Positions 46,095-54,895 of a stretch of DNA of 64,000 nucleotides are shown piece after piece. The stretch comes from Flavobacteriaceae bacterium. GTDB lineage: Bacteria > Bacteroidota > Bacteroidia > Flavobacteriales > Flavobacteriaceae. The notes beneath the pieces were generated by a model. That model worked only from the letters and a program-made list of their open reading frames with translations, searched no databases and was not told where the DNA came from. The translations under genes were made by a program, and so were the position numbers. Numbering within the stretch: position 1 is the stretch's first letter; every line of letters starts with the position of its first letter. Location of the stretch: the NCBI GenBank assembly GCA_029248405.1, contig JAQWJJ010000011.1, positions 124,001-188,000 of the forward strand, written 5' to 3'.

Positions 46095-46658
46095 TCATGT
46101 GCCGCAGTAACCTAGGTTACATAGCTTCTCTAAATTAAGCACTTTTACTGAATTTCTTTGGAGACTGACCTGACCGTTTTGCTCCATCTTCTTGAGTAAT
46201 CGGGAGATGACTACTCTTGAGCTATGCAAGTCGTAGGTCATCTCTTGATGCGTGTTTCGGATCACCTCTTCTTGATTGACCCGCGCTTTTTCTTTGAGGT
46301 AATTAAAAAGCCGCTCTTCCATATTGTCAAATGCGATACTGTCCATAGTATGGAGCATTTCATTTAATCTGTTGTGGTAGCTTTCAAAAACAAAATTGCG
46401 CCAAGATTTGTAGCGCAACGTCCATTCTTCCATTTTTTGAATGGGCACCATGATTAATACGGTGTCTGTCTCGGTAATGGCACGAATTTCACTTTTGGTT
46501 TGTCCCGAAGCATAATTCATGGTCATGGAGCAGGTGTTGCCAATTTCAATCAATTTCGTGTGGGCCGGCACTTCTTTGTAGAGGCCAACCTGGGCAATTT
46601 CTTTAATGAGAGCCGCTTCAAAAATATGGCCATAAATTTCTTTGATTTCTTGAATCAT
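46095..46658 (-). CDS. Crp/Fnr-family regulator with an apparent internal deletion
   Basis: 187 residues. The DNA-binding half is complete: dimerisation helix, HQEMTYDLHSSRVVISRLLKK winged HTH. The N-terminal effector domain is short: KLIEIG (35-40) runs straight into NTCSMT (41-46). Relatives usually carry about 30 residues here (the THMPLLLxGAIKILRED region). Homologues in this setting activate sulfur-detoxification genes; the paired operators nearby fit this. Whether the shortened protein still folds is uncertain. Confidence 0.85.
   Translation of the reverse strand: MIQEIKEIYGHIFEAALIKEIAQVGLYKEVPAHTKLIEIGNTCSMTMNYASGQTKSEIRAITETDTVLIMVPIQKMEEWTLRYKSWRNFVFESYHNRLNEMLHTMDSIAFDNMEERLFNYLKEKARVNQEEVIRNTHQEMTYDLHSSRVVISRLLKKMEQNGQVSLQRNSVKVLNLEKLCNLGYCGT
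46105..46121 (-). promoter_or_regulatory. Crp/Fnr-type operator upstream of TSUP
   Basis: Perfect 14-base palindrome GTAACCTAGGTTAC at 46107-46120, lying in the last codons of the regulator gene. Minus-strand word TGTAACCTAGGTTACTG. Confidence 0.75.
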
Positions 46659-46686
46659 GATTGGGTTGTTTGGGAAATGGCATCAG

Positions 46687-46785
46687 GGCAACACCACATC
46701 CAATAATAAAATCCATCAGCCCACACAAAAGCGGAGTGATGAGGTCAATGCTTATCGTAAAATTAATATTTAATGTGGTGTTGCC
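46687..46785. repeat. 13-bp perfect inverted repeat, 73 bases apart
   Basis: GGCAACACCACAT (46687-46699) and its exact complement ATGTGGTGTTGCC (46773-46785), both in the gap between cysteine dioxygenase and the regulator. No transposase or direct repeats seen. It could be two regulator sites, a long hairpin or a small element remnant. Confidence 0.6.
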
Positions 46786-46831
46786 ATAGTAATGATGGCA
46801 TTTTTAAAGAGAATGTGTGAGGGGCTACGCT

Positions 46832-47368
46832 CTAGCCCGCACTTTGCTGTGCGTTAATGGGGCTCACCGTGTCATAAGACATGGTTTTGGTCTCGAAGCA
46901 AGCTTTCTGATGGTTGTATACGCGGCAATGGTCTATAGGTTTTGCGTAAACATGCAGTGTCATCGCTCTGCTGCCGGATTTATTTTCAATAGTGTGGTAG
47001 CCCATCTTATCGTGCATATAGGTCAAGCGGCCTTCTGACAGCAAGGCTTCGTTGGTCAAAGTAAACCCATTGGCCACGCGATCAAAACGTTTTTCACTCA
47101 CGACTCCAGAAATGTGGCACATCCAGCAGTCTTGTCCCTGGTGCCCATGCAGCGGTGTTTTTGCTCCGGCATCCCAACAAATCAAAATGAATTCAAAATC
47201 ATCGCTTCTTGTGATGCAATTCCTAGTATAACCGCCAGCAGTCCATGAGGCATGCGCGTCAAATTCAGCGGGTTCGATCTCTATTCGTTTGAGGACACTG
47301 ACTTGTTCTTGGGGCTCAGCTTTTTCAAAACAGTCTATCAATGTCTCAATTGAAGTAATCGGGGTCAT
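46832..47368 (-). CDS. cdo: Cysteine dioxygenase
   Basis: Non-haem iron enzyme that oxidises cysteine to cysteine sulfinate. 178 residues. Iron ligands by pattern: His74 and His76 (LHGHQG) and His125 (GYHTIEN). YTRN at 47-50 holds the Arg that binds the substrate carboxylate. Cys81 and Tyr141 correspond to mammalian Cys93 and Tyr157, which form a thioether cofactor, and Cys148 corresponds to Cys164. Most bacterial forms have Gly at the first position. Divergent from the decarboxylase gene, 167 bases apart. Confidence 0.92.
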   Translation of the reverse strand: MTPITSIETLIDCFEKAEPQEQVSVLKRIEIEPAEFDAHASWTAGGYTRNCITRSDDFEFILICWDAGAKTPLHGHQGQDCWMCHISGVVSEKRFDRVANGFTLTNEALLSEGRLTYMHDKMGYHTIENKSGSRAMTLHVYAKPIDHCRVYNHQKACFETKTMSYDTVSPINAQQSAG

Positions 47369-47495
47369 GTAAGATTTAGTTTTTATAGAAAATAAATAAA
47401 TTAGAGTGACAGTTAAATCACGGTCAATTGGGCATAAAGATAGTCATATTGAGGTAAAAATGAAGTTTTTAAGCCAAAATGAACAAAAAATAGGC

Positions 47496-47503
47496 TAATT
47501 TTG
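47496..47503 (+). promoter_or_regulatory. -7 element of the decarboxylase gene (TAATTTTG)
   Basis: Exact TAnnTTTG match 32 bases before the ATG at 47536. No distinct -33 TTG. Confidence 0.5.
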
Positions 47504-47535
47504 ACTCATTATCAACAAAAACATAAATACTTTCT

Positions 47536-48924
47536 ATGCAACATACTTTGGATAAATTCATGAAGATCATCACGACTTTGCTCCATGATGAATCTGATCA
47601 TCCAGTGGCACAATTTGTCCCGTCCCAAGAGTTGTTTGACACCATTGATTTGTCCTTACAGAAGGAGGGAATTCCAGAGGAAGAATTCGACCAAGTGCTC
47701 ACAGATTTGGTTTTGAAGTCACCGCGAACAGCGACCAATGCTTTTTTTAACCAATTATTTGGTGGCCGCAATGACAAGGCGGTGTTGGGAGATCTTTTGG
47801 CAGTCATGTTGAACAATAGCATGTACACCTACAAGGCTGCAGGGCCTCAAATTGGTGTCGAAAAAGTCGTTTTGCGCGAGGTCTGCCGCCTTATTGGCTG
47901 GGGAGATAAAGCCGATGGGACTTTTGCCCCTGGAGGCTCTATGACAAATTATATGGCTATGGTGATGGCCCGGGATGCCTATGATGCGACGATCCGTTAT
48001 AAGGGTGGGCGTGACAATATGATTGTTTACACCTCTAAAGAATCTCATTACAGCATACCAAAGAATGCCGCGTTCTCCGGAATTGGTCGGGATAATGTCC
48101 GTTATGTACCCACCAATGCTCTTGGACAAATCGACGCAGCAGCACTAGAGCAAATGATCCAGAACGACATCACAAGTGGGGGGCATCCGACTATGGTCAA
48201 TTTGACTGCAGGCACAACAGTTTTGGGGGCATTTGATGCCATCCGACCCATATCAGAAATTTGTCAAGCGCATGATATATGGCTCCATGTGGATGGGGCC
48301 TATTGCGGTTCGGTCTTATTTAGTGACCGTTATAAACACCTGATAGATGGTATAGAATTGGTGGATTCTTTTAGCGTCAACGCCCATAAAATGATCGGGA
48401 CACCCTTGTCGTGTTCGATTATTGTGGCCAAGAATAAGAAGCATTTACACGATTCATTTTCAAACGATGCGAGTTATCTCTACCAAACTGACCACGATGA
48501 ATTTAACTTGGGTAAGACCTCACTGCAATGCGGACGCAGAAATGATGCGCTCAAATTTTGGACGCTTTGGAAAAGTGTCGGAACAAATGGATTGGCCAAA
48601 ATCGTGGACCATCAATTCGATTTAGGGGAGACGGCAAGAGACTACATTAGAGCCCACAAGGATTATACCTTATATAGTTTTGAGGATTCTATTTCTATTT
48701 GCTTCAACTACAGAAACATTCCTGCGCGCGCGTTATGCACTGCGCTCTACGAGCAAGAAGAATTGCTGGTGGGCTATGGGTCGTTTGGCACAGACGAGTT
48801 TGTGCGTTTTGTGACCATCAATGCCCAAAACAGTCATCAAGACATTCTTGATTTTTTCGCAAAATTGGAACGCTTTGTGGCCCATCATCACGAGTTGAGT
48901 GTCCTGGAAGTTCAATCGTCTTAA
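47536..48924 (+). CDS. Group II PLP decarboxylase, probably cysteine sulfinate decarboxylase
   Basis: 462 residues of the CSAD/GAD/aspartate 1-decarboxylase family. PLP Lys285 lies in VNAHKMIGTPL; His171 (SKESHYS) stacks on PLP; Asp253 is in HVDGAYCG. Segments TTVLGAFD, QTD and LQCGRRND align well with animal CSAD as remembered. Glutamate or aspartate decarboxylase activity is the main alternative. The divergent cysteine dioxygenase gene makes cysteine sulfinate the best guess, giving hypotaurine. The symporter gene follows after 6 bases. Confidence 0.85.
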   Translation: MQHTLDKFMKIITTLLHDESDHPVAQFVPSQELFDTIDLSLQKEGIPEEEFDQVLTDLVLKSPRTATNAFFNQLFGGRNDKAVLGDLLAVMLNNSMYTYKAAGPQIGVEKVVLREVCRLIGWGDKADGTFAPGGSMTNYMAMVMARDAYDATIRYKGGRDNMIVYTSKESHYSIPKNAAFSGIGRDNVRYVPTNALGQIDAAALEQMIQNDITSGGHPTMVNLTAGTTVLGAFDAIRPISEICQAHDIWLHVDGAYCGSVLFSDRYKHLIDGIELVDSFSVNAHKMIGTPLSCSIIVAKNKKHLHDSFSNDASYLYQTDHDEFNLGKTSLQCGRRNDALKFWTLWKSVGTNGLAKIVDHQFDLGETARDYIRAHKDYTLYSFEDSISICFNYRNIPARALCTALYEQEELLVGYGSFGTDEFVRFVTINAQNSHQDILDFFAKLERFVAHHHELSVLEVQSS

Positions 48925-48930
48925 GCGCCT

Positions 48931-50439
48931 ATGGATCTGACTAAATTTGTTGTTTTAGGCCTGTATGTGGCCGTGTTGTTTCTGATTGGAATCATCGCGT
49001 CGCGCAGGGTCAAAAACATGAGTGATTTTTATGTAGGAGGCAAGAAATTAGGATTTTGGGCAGTAGCTTTTTCTGCACGTGCCACAGGGGAATCTGGATG
49101 GCTTTTGATAGGCCTTACCGGTATGGGGGCCTTGTCTGGTTTGTCGGCATATTGGGTTGTTGTGGGTGAGGTTTTGGGTGTGGCCATTTCTTGGTGGTTC
49201 ATGGCCAAACGCTTCAAGCGAAAGAGCGACGACTACGGCTCTATTACCATCCCTGATTACCTTGAAAGCCATTTCAAAACCTCCAAAAAAACCATAAGAT
49301 CTGTGGCGGCGACGGTGCTTTCTGTCTTTGTGGTGATTTATGTGAGTTCCCAAATAGATGTCACTGGTAAGGCCTTTGAATCCATGTTAGGCATGGATTA
49401 TTATTGGGGCGCAATTGTTGGCTTTTTGATCGTATTGTCTTACATCTTTGTGGGGGGATTTGTCGCTGCGGTTTGGTCTGATTTATTCCAAGGGCTCCTC
49501 ATGTTTTTTGGACTTGTCTTATTGCCTATAGTGGTTTGGTTCTATATGGACAGTGGTCATGGTATTGTTGAAGGACTTCATATGATTGATCCGAGCCTGA
49601 CCAATATTTGGGGTACTAGTGACGATGTTTATATGAATATTGCCACCATGCTTGGTTTCGCCATGATTGGGTTAGGGTTCTTAGGCTCGCCTCAAGTTTA
49701 TGTGCGATTCATGTCCATCAAAGACGAGAATGAAATTGACAAAGGAAAATGGGTGGCGGTGATTTTTACCTTGCTCACCGATGCGGCAGCGGTAACCATT
49801 GGGATCCTTGGGCGCCTTTACTTTACGCAATCCGGGCAAGATCCTGAGGCAGTCTTGGGTAATGGTGCCGAAAATGTTTTGAGCATGTTGACAGAAAATT
49901 TTCTGCCTCATGTTGTCGCGGCCATTTATATTGCGATTGTCCTTTCGGCGATCATGTCGACCATTGACTCTTTACTAGTTTTGGCCTCTAGTGCAGTAAC
50001 CAGAGACTTTTATCAGAAAATTTATCGTCCCGATCTCAAAGATGAAGATTTGGGCAAACTCTCGCGATGGGTGACGTTGATCATGGCATTTTTAGCCTTG
50101 GTGATTGCGATGGCTATCGCTGTTGTATCCCCCAATCATACAGTGTTTTGGTTAGTGATCTTTGGATGGTCGGGTATTGCGGCATCATTCTGCCCGGTCA
50201 TTATTCTGTCCCTATTTTGGTCAGGATTATCTGAGCGGGGTGCGGTGGCAGCCATGATCACAGGGTTTTTATGCGTCCCGTTTTTTAAGTTTGTCGTGCA
50301 ATCTATGGAAGGCATTGGCCCGTATTTTGTCCAATTGGATGTGTTGGCGCCCTCATTCTTAATCTCTATGGCTGTGGCTTGGGCGGTCTCAAAGCTTTAT
50401 CCCTCTAAACAACCCATCGGTGACAAAATAGGGGCTTAG
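48931..50439 (+). CDS. Sodium:solute symporter (PutP-like)
   Basis: 502 residues, about 13 helices, SSS family. VGGKKLGFWAVAFSARATGESGW and SDLFQGLLMFFG match proline-type symporters, including the sodium-site Ser/Thr region in helix 8-9 (SAIMSTIDSLL). Substrate may be proline, another amino acid, or a compound of the hypotaurine route given its operon. Convergent with the MarR gene; stops interlock at 50436-50439. Confidence 0.88.
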   Translation: MDLTKFVVLGLYVAVLFLIGIIASRRVKNMSDFYVGGKKLGFWAVAFSARATGESGWLLIGLTGMGALSGLSAYWVVVGEVLGVAISWWFMAKRFKRKSDDYGSITIPDYLESHFKTSKKTIRSVAATVLSVFVVIYVSSQIDVTGKAFESMLGMDYYWGAIVGFLIVLSYIFVGGFVAAVWSDLFQGLLMFFGLVLLPIVVWFYMDSGHGIVEGLHMIDPSLTNIWGTSDDVYMNIATMLGFAMIGLGFLGSPQVYVRFMSIKDENEIDKGKWVAVIFTLLTDAAAVTIGILGRLYFTQSGQDPEAVLGNGAENVLSMLTENFLPHVVAAIYIAIVLSAIMSTIDSLLVLASSAVTRDFYQKIYRPDLKDEDLGKLSRWVTLIMAFLALVIAMAIAVVSPNHTVFWLVIFGWSGIAASFCPVIILSLFWSGLSERGAVAAMITGFLCVPFFKFVVQSMEGIGPYFVQLDVLAPSFLISMAVAWAVSKLYPSKQPIGDKIGA

Positions 50440-50942
50440 GTATTGAGTATGTCTTCTCCGGTAGTGATGACAGGCGAGGCATCAAGATCAGCAACCTCCA
50501 TAAAGCTGATCAAGAGTTCTAGTGACGATTGGAGATTGTTGAGGTCGTTATCCGGCAACTGCTGCAGTTTGATGCTTAATTTTTCATGCAATAAATCTGG
50601 TATAGAGGTCACGACTTTTGCACCGATTGCCGTCAAATAGATGTAGGAGGACCGTTTGTCTTCTGGATTGGGGACTTTGGCCAAGTAACCTTTTTTTTCC
50701 AATCGTGCAATCAAACCACTTACAGTACTGGCGTTAAGGTTAAGATGGATGCCAATCTCTTTGGCCGTGGCCCGAAACACCTCTTGAGCGTTCAAATAAT
50801 TCAAACAGAGATACTGCGGAATACTGATGCCGTATTGCTTGTCTATGCGCTTGCTTTCCAAATTGATGGAGCGTATGATTTTGCGGATATTGATCAAAAC
50901 GTCGGTATAGTCCAAGTCAGGTGCTTTTGTCAGTATGAACAT
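50436..50942 (-). CDS. MarR-family transcriptional regulator
   Basis: 168 residues from the ATG at 50942; a longer frame to 50999 adds 19 residues of weak quality. Winged HTH with STVSGLIARLEKKGYL as the recognition helix and the DKRSSYIYLT wing. C-terminal dimer helix. Divergent from the TetR gene; could control it or the symporter operon, but no operator is evident. Confidence 0.86.
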   Translation of the reverse strand: MFILTKAPDLDYTDVLINIRKIIRSINLESKRIDKQYGISIPQYLCLNYLNAQEVFRATAKEIGIHLNLNASTVSGLIARLEKKGYLAKVPNPEDKRSSYIYLTAIGAKVVTSIPDLLHEKLSIKLQQLPDNDLNNLQSSLELLISFMEVADLDASPVITTGEDILNT

Positions 50943-51069
50943 ACTAAAATCCCTCGGGCTTACCAAACTGTTGGCCCTATTTTGCGGGGTTTGCGGCACT
51001 TGCTCATGCCGCGGTCGGGGTTTGTCTATATTTTTGTTTAATTATTATTCAAAAACGTTAAACATTATG

Positions 51070-51077
51070 TACTTTTG
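51070..51077 (+). promoter_or_regulatory. -7 element of the TetR-AarF unit (TACTTTTG)
   Basis: Exact TAnnTTTG match 24 bases before the ATG at 51102. It overlaps a possible TTG start at 51075, which is thereby unlikely. Confidence 0.5.
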
Positions 51078-51101
51078 TCAGATAACCACCGCATAAATAT
51101 T

Positions 51102-51755
51102 ATGGCCAAAACAAAACAAATCACCCAAGATCAGATCGTAGATTGGTACATGGAAGAGCAGCTCACAGCAGCTCACACCTCTCAATCTATCTATGCCTTT
51201 GCCCACAAGCATGAATTCTCAGAATCAGAATTTTACAAGCATTTTAATAGCTTTGAGCAACTCGAAAAAGAAATTTTTGCCCTGTTTTGCAGCAAGTCAC
51301 TTGAACTGCTGGCCGCATCAAAGGAATATGACCAATCTCAATCAAAACACAAGCTTTTGGGTTTCTATTTCACCTTTTTTGAATTCCTAACCGCCAATCG
51401 ATCTTACGTTGTGTTGAAACTTAATGGACAAGGGAACCATCTTGGCACGCTCAAAGTACTCAGTGGGCTGCGTCAAACGTTTTTGACCTTTGCCAAAAGT
51501 CTTGCTTTAGAACCGATTGATTTTAAAAATGAGACCGTCAATAGAGTAAGGGATAGGGGCGTGGCTGAATCCTTGTGGGTGCAACTCTTAATGACCATTA
51601 AGTTTTGGTTGGAGGATGAGTCCAAGGGCTTTGAGAAGACAGATCTTTTCATAGAAAAATCCATCAAAGCGCAATTTGACCTGATGGATATCGCCCCCAT
51701 GCAGAGCGTATTTGATTTGGCGAAATTCTTGTGGAAAGAAAAGAAAATGGCCTAA
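51102..51755 (+). CDS. TetR-like regulator
   Basis: 217 residues from the ATG at 51102. The N-terminal 60 residues form a divergent TetR HTH (IYAFAHKHEFSESEFYKHFNS); the rest is an all-helical ligand domain. The stop directly abuts the AarF start codon, so it is part of that operon. It may control the downstream set through the -7 region at 51070. Confidence 0.82.
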   Translation: MAKTKQITQDQIVDWYMEEQLTAAHTSQSIYAFAHKHEFSESEFYKHFNSFEQLEKEIFALFCSKSLELLAASKEYDQSQSKHKLLGFYFTFFEFLTANRSYVVLKLNGQGNHLGTLKVLSGLRQTFLTFAKSLALEPIDFKNETVNRVRDRGVAESLWVQLLMTIKFWLEDESKGFEKTDLFIEKSIKAQFDLMDIAPMQSVFDLAKFLWKEKKMA

Positions 51756-53096
51756 ATGAAGACGATCGACAAAATTCCAACATCCAAAATACAGCGGGCC
51801 TCAAAATTGGTTTCGACTGGTCTAAAAGTTGGGGTCAATTACGCCAAGTATTACGGCGAAAAGCTGGTCAGTCCAGAAGTTGAAGCTAAAGAAAAGCTCA
51901 ATCAAGCCAACGCTTCAGATATTTACGATGGGTTGAAGCAGTTGAAAGGCTCTGCGCTTAAAGTGGCCCAGATGTTGAGCATGGAAAAAAACATTTTGCC
52001 GCGGGCATATGTCGACAAGTTTTCTTTGGCGCAATTCTCTGTGCCGCCGTTGTCCCCGCCATTGGTCATGAAGACGTTTAAGAAGTATTTCAATAAATCG
52101 CCACTCGAAGTTTTTGATGCCTTTACCATGGAGTCGGTAAATGCGGCGAGCATCGGTCAGGTCCACAAAGCCTCTAAGGCAGGCAAAGAACTGGCCGTTA
52201 AGATACAGTATCCGGGTGTTGCCGATAGTATTTCGTCTGATTTGGCCCTGGTCAAACCTATTGCCAAAAAGATGTTTAACGTCAAGGGTGAAGGCTCTGA
52301 TGATTATTTTTTAGAAGTAGAGCACAAGCTGATAGAGGAGACCAATTACGATCTTGAGTTGGCGCAAAGTGTCGAAATTAGTCAAGCCTGTGCGGTTATT
52401 GACGGCTTGCGGTTTCCACGCTATTATCCAGAATTGTCTTCTGACAGAATTTTGACTATGGATTGGATGACGGGCGTGCATTTATCCGAATATGTGGCAA
52501 ATGGTATTTCTGAAGCGTCATCTCAAAAGCTCGGGCAATCCCTCTGGGATTTTTATATGTACCAGATGCACGTGCTGCGTAAAATTCATGCCGATCCACA
52601 CCCCGGAAATTTCATGGTCGCTCCCGATGGGGCTTTGATCGTGATTGATTTTGGCTGTATGAAGTCTATTCCTGAAGATTTTTATGGGCCCTATTTTGAA
52701 TTGGCGGCAAAGAAAAACATTCAAGACCCTGTGTTCTTTGAACAAAAGCTTTATGAACTTGAGATTTTGAGACTTGACGATGGTCCGAAGGATAAGGCTT
52801 TTTTTACTGACTTATTTTATGAAATGTTATTGTTGTTTACAGAACCATTTCACTCGGATCAATTTGATTTTTCTGATGAGGTGTTTTTTGCCAAAATAGC
52901 AGCGTTGGGCCAAAAGTATGCCCAGAGTACGGAATTGCGCAAGATGAACGGCAATAGAGGGTCTAAGCATTTTATTTACATCAATCGAACCTTTTTTGGG
53001 CTGTATAATTTGATGTTTGATCTCAAGGCCAAAAATGTGGTGATCAATAACTACAGGTCCTTAGAGGAGCGTCCCAATTTAGCCTTGGTTTCTTAG
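51756..53096 (+). CDS. AarF/ABC1/UbiB kinase-like protein
   Basis: 446 residues. Features of atypical ABC1 kinases: an Ala-rich N-lobe and LKVAQMLSMEK (variant of the KxGQ motif), NAASIGQVHKA, HADPHPGNFMV and VIDFGCMKS with the metal-binding Asp. Usually linked to quinone or lipid metabolism and stress; isoprenoid quinone linkage is a family-level expectation only. Located between a TetR gene and a photolyase. Confidence 0.9.
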   Translation: MKTIDKIPTSKIQRASKLVSTGLKVGVNYAKYYGEKLVSPEVEAKEKLNQANASDIYDGLKQLKGSALKVAQMLSMEKNILPRAYVDKFSLAQFSVPPLSPPLVMKTFKKYFNKSPLEVFDAFTMESVNAASIGQVHKASKAGKELAVKIQYPGVADSISSDLALVKPIAKKMFNVKGEGSDDYFLEVEHKLIEETNYDLELAQSVEISQACAVIDGLRFPRYYPELSSDRILTMDWMTGVHLSEYVANGISEASSQKLGQSLWDFYMYQMHVLRKIHADPHPGNFMVAPDGALIVIDFGCMKSIPEDFYGPYFELAAKKNIQDPVFFEQKLYELEILRLDDGPKDKAFFTDLFYEMLLLFTEPFHSDQFDFSDEVFFAKIAALGQKYAQSTELRKMNGNRGSKHFIYINRTFFGLYNLMFDLKAKNVVINNYRSLEERPNLALVS

Positions 53097-53153
53097 GGTC
53101 AAAGAAGCACTGAATGCTTTTGCCAATGCAGAGCAAAAAACGCCAACCGTGAC

Positions 53154-54641
53154 ATGAACGAATTATCAATCATCTTTCCACACCAATTGTTTGAGGTGCC
53201 TGTGCACTTGAATAAGGAAAGACCGGTCGTGCTCATCGAAGAAGAATTATTTTTCACTCAGTACCCCTTTCACCAACAAAAGATCTCGTTTGCGCGCGCG
53301 TCCATGCGCTATTATTTTGACTACTTAAACGATAAAGGGTATCAAGTGTCCTATGTAGAAGCTCATGATCCATTGGCAGATGTTCGTGCTTTGATCACGC
53401 AGCGCAAAGCTCAAGGGACTCAATGTTTTCATGTGGTGCACCCCACAGATGATTGGTTGGAGAAAAGAATAGTGTCTGCTGCTGGACCAGAGCAAATCAG
53501 TTGGTATCAGACGCCTTCTTTTTTGAACAAGACACAAGATCTTGAGCAATTTTTCAAACCTTCAAAGAAGAAGTTTTTCCAAACCGCTTTTTACAAACAA
53601 GAGCGCCGCTCAAGAGCCCTGCTCATGGATGGGGATCAGCCTCAAGGAGGTCAATGGACCTACGATGTCGAAAACCGAAAGAGGTATCCCAAGAACAAGG
53701 TACCCCCCATGATTCATTGGCCTGAGGCGACTAAGTACCACGAAGAGGCTCAAGAATATGTCGCAAAATATTTTGCGCACCACTACGGCGAATGTGACCG
53801 CGAGATTCATTATCCTATTTCGTTTCAGGCTGCGAGATTGTGGTTCGAGCAATTTTTGACCTATCGATTTCATGAATTTGGTGATTATGAGGATGCCATC
53901 GTGCCGCACGAGATCTTTCTCCACCACAGTATATTGTCGCCACTATTGAATTCTGGACTTTTGACACCAAAAGATGTTATAGAAAAGGCCCTAGCGTTCG
54001 CCGCAAAAAACAATGTGCCCATTAATTCTACAGAAGGCTTTGTGCGGCAAATTGTGGGTTGGCGTGAATTCATTCGCGGGGTATATGTGGTGAAGGGCAG
54101 CCAAGAACGGACCACCAATTTTTGGCAACACAAAAGAAAGATGCCCCAATCTTTTTATCAAGGAACTACCGGTCTAAAGCCGTTTGATGATGCCGTAAAA
54201 AAAACCTTAAAAACAGGCTATGTCCACCACATCGAAAGGTTAATGATCATGGGCAACCTGATGGTTCTTTGTGAGATAGATCCGGATGATGTTTATCGCT
54301 GGTTCATGGAACTATTTGTTGATGCTTATGATTGGGTCATGGTGCCCAATGTCTATGGGATGAGCTTATTTGCTGATGGTGGACTGATGAGCACAAAGCC
54401 ATACATCAGCGGGAGCAATTATATCCTTAAAATGAGTCATTACCAAAAGGGTCCATGGCAGCAGGTCTGGGACGGATTGTTTTGGCGTTTTATGGACAAG
54501 CACTATGATTTTTTTGCGGGCAATCCAAGGTTGTCTATGTTGGTGCGAAATTTGGATAAAATGGCTCCTGATGTCAAGATGCAGCATTTGGATCATGCAG
54601 AAGAATTTTTGAAACAACTGGATGTTTCTGCCTCGGGTTAG
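53154..54641 (+). CDS. Cryptochrome/photolyase of the FeS-BCP type, mostly lacking the cluster cysteines
   Basis: 495 residues, homologous to bacterial (6-4) photolyases such as PhrB: N-terminal Rossmann-like DUF523-type domain, helical FAD domain with EGFVRQIVGWREFIRGVY, DAYDWVMVPNVYGMSLFADGG and KPYISGSNYILKMSHY. In family members with a 4Fe-4S cluster a CxxC motif follows this last segment; here it reads YQKGPWQQVW, with no cysteines, and only the MVLC cysteine may correspond to a ligand. DNA repair or light sensing is likely; the cluster is probably absent. Confidence 0.88.
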   Translation: MNELSIIFPHQLFEVPVHLNKERPVVLIEEELFFTQYPFHQQKISFARASMRYYFDYLNDKGYQVSYVEAHDPLADVRALITQRKAQGTQCFHVVHPTDDWLEKRIVSAAGPEQISWYQTPSFLNKTQDLEQFFKPSKKKFFQTAFYKQERRSRALLMDGDQPQGGQWTYDVENRKRYPKNKVPPMIHWPEATKYHEEAQEYVAKYFAHHYGECDREIHYPISFQAARLWFEQFLTYRFHEFGDYEDAIVPHEIFLHHSILSPLLNSGLLTPKDVIEKALAFAAKNNVPINSTEGFVRQIVGWREFIRGVYVVKGSQERTTNFWQHKRKMPQSFYQGTTGLKPFDDAVKKTLKTGYVHHIERLMIMGNLMVLCEIDPDDVYRWFMELFVDAYDWVMVPNVYGMSLFADGGLMSTKPYISGSNYILKMSHYQKGPWQQVWDGLFWRFMDKHYDFFAGNPRLSMLVRNLDKMAPDVKMQHLDHAEEFLKQLDVSASG

Positions 54642-54713
54642 TGGCCTGTGTCCAGTGGCTGTCGGATGGATGTACACAAATTGAATGAGATAAAATTTAA
54701 AAAAAGAGAAACC

Positions 54714-54884
54714 ATGTTCGGATTATTCAAAAAAAAATCAGAAAAAGAAAAACTTCAGGAACAATACGCCAGCTTGATGAAAGAGGCCCATCAATTATCG
54801 ACATCAAATCGAAAACTGAGTGATCAAAAGGTCTTTGAGGCGAACGAGATTGCAAAAAAAATTGAGGCGTTGCCTAGTGAATAA
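54714..54884 (+). CDS. Lacal_2735-family small protein
   Basis: 56 residues from the ATG at 54714 (MFGLFKKKSEKEK), A highly charged helical protein with LSTSNRKLSD in the middle. The pattern matches a short Flavobacteriia family of unknown function. An upstream frame extends to 54648 but has no homology. Located 72 bases after the photolyase. Confidence 0.8.
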   Translation: MFGLFKKKSEKEKLQEQYASLMKEAHQLSTSNRKLSDQKVFEANEIAKKIEALPSE

Positions 54885-54895
54885 GTCGGAAAATT

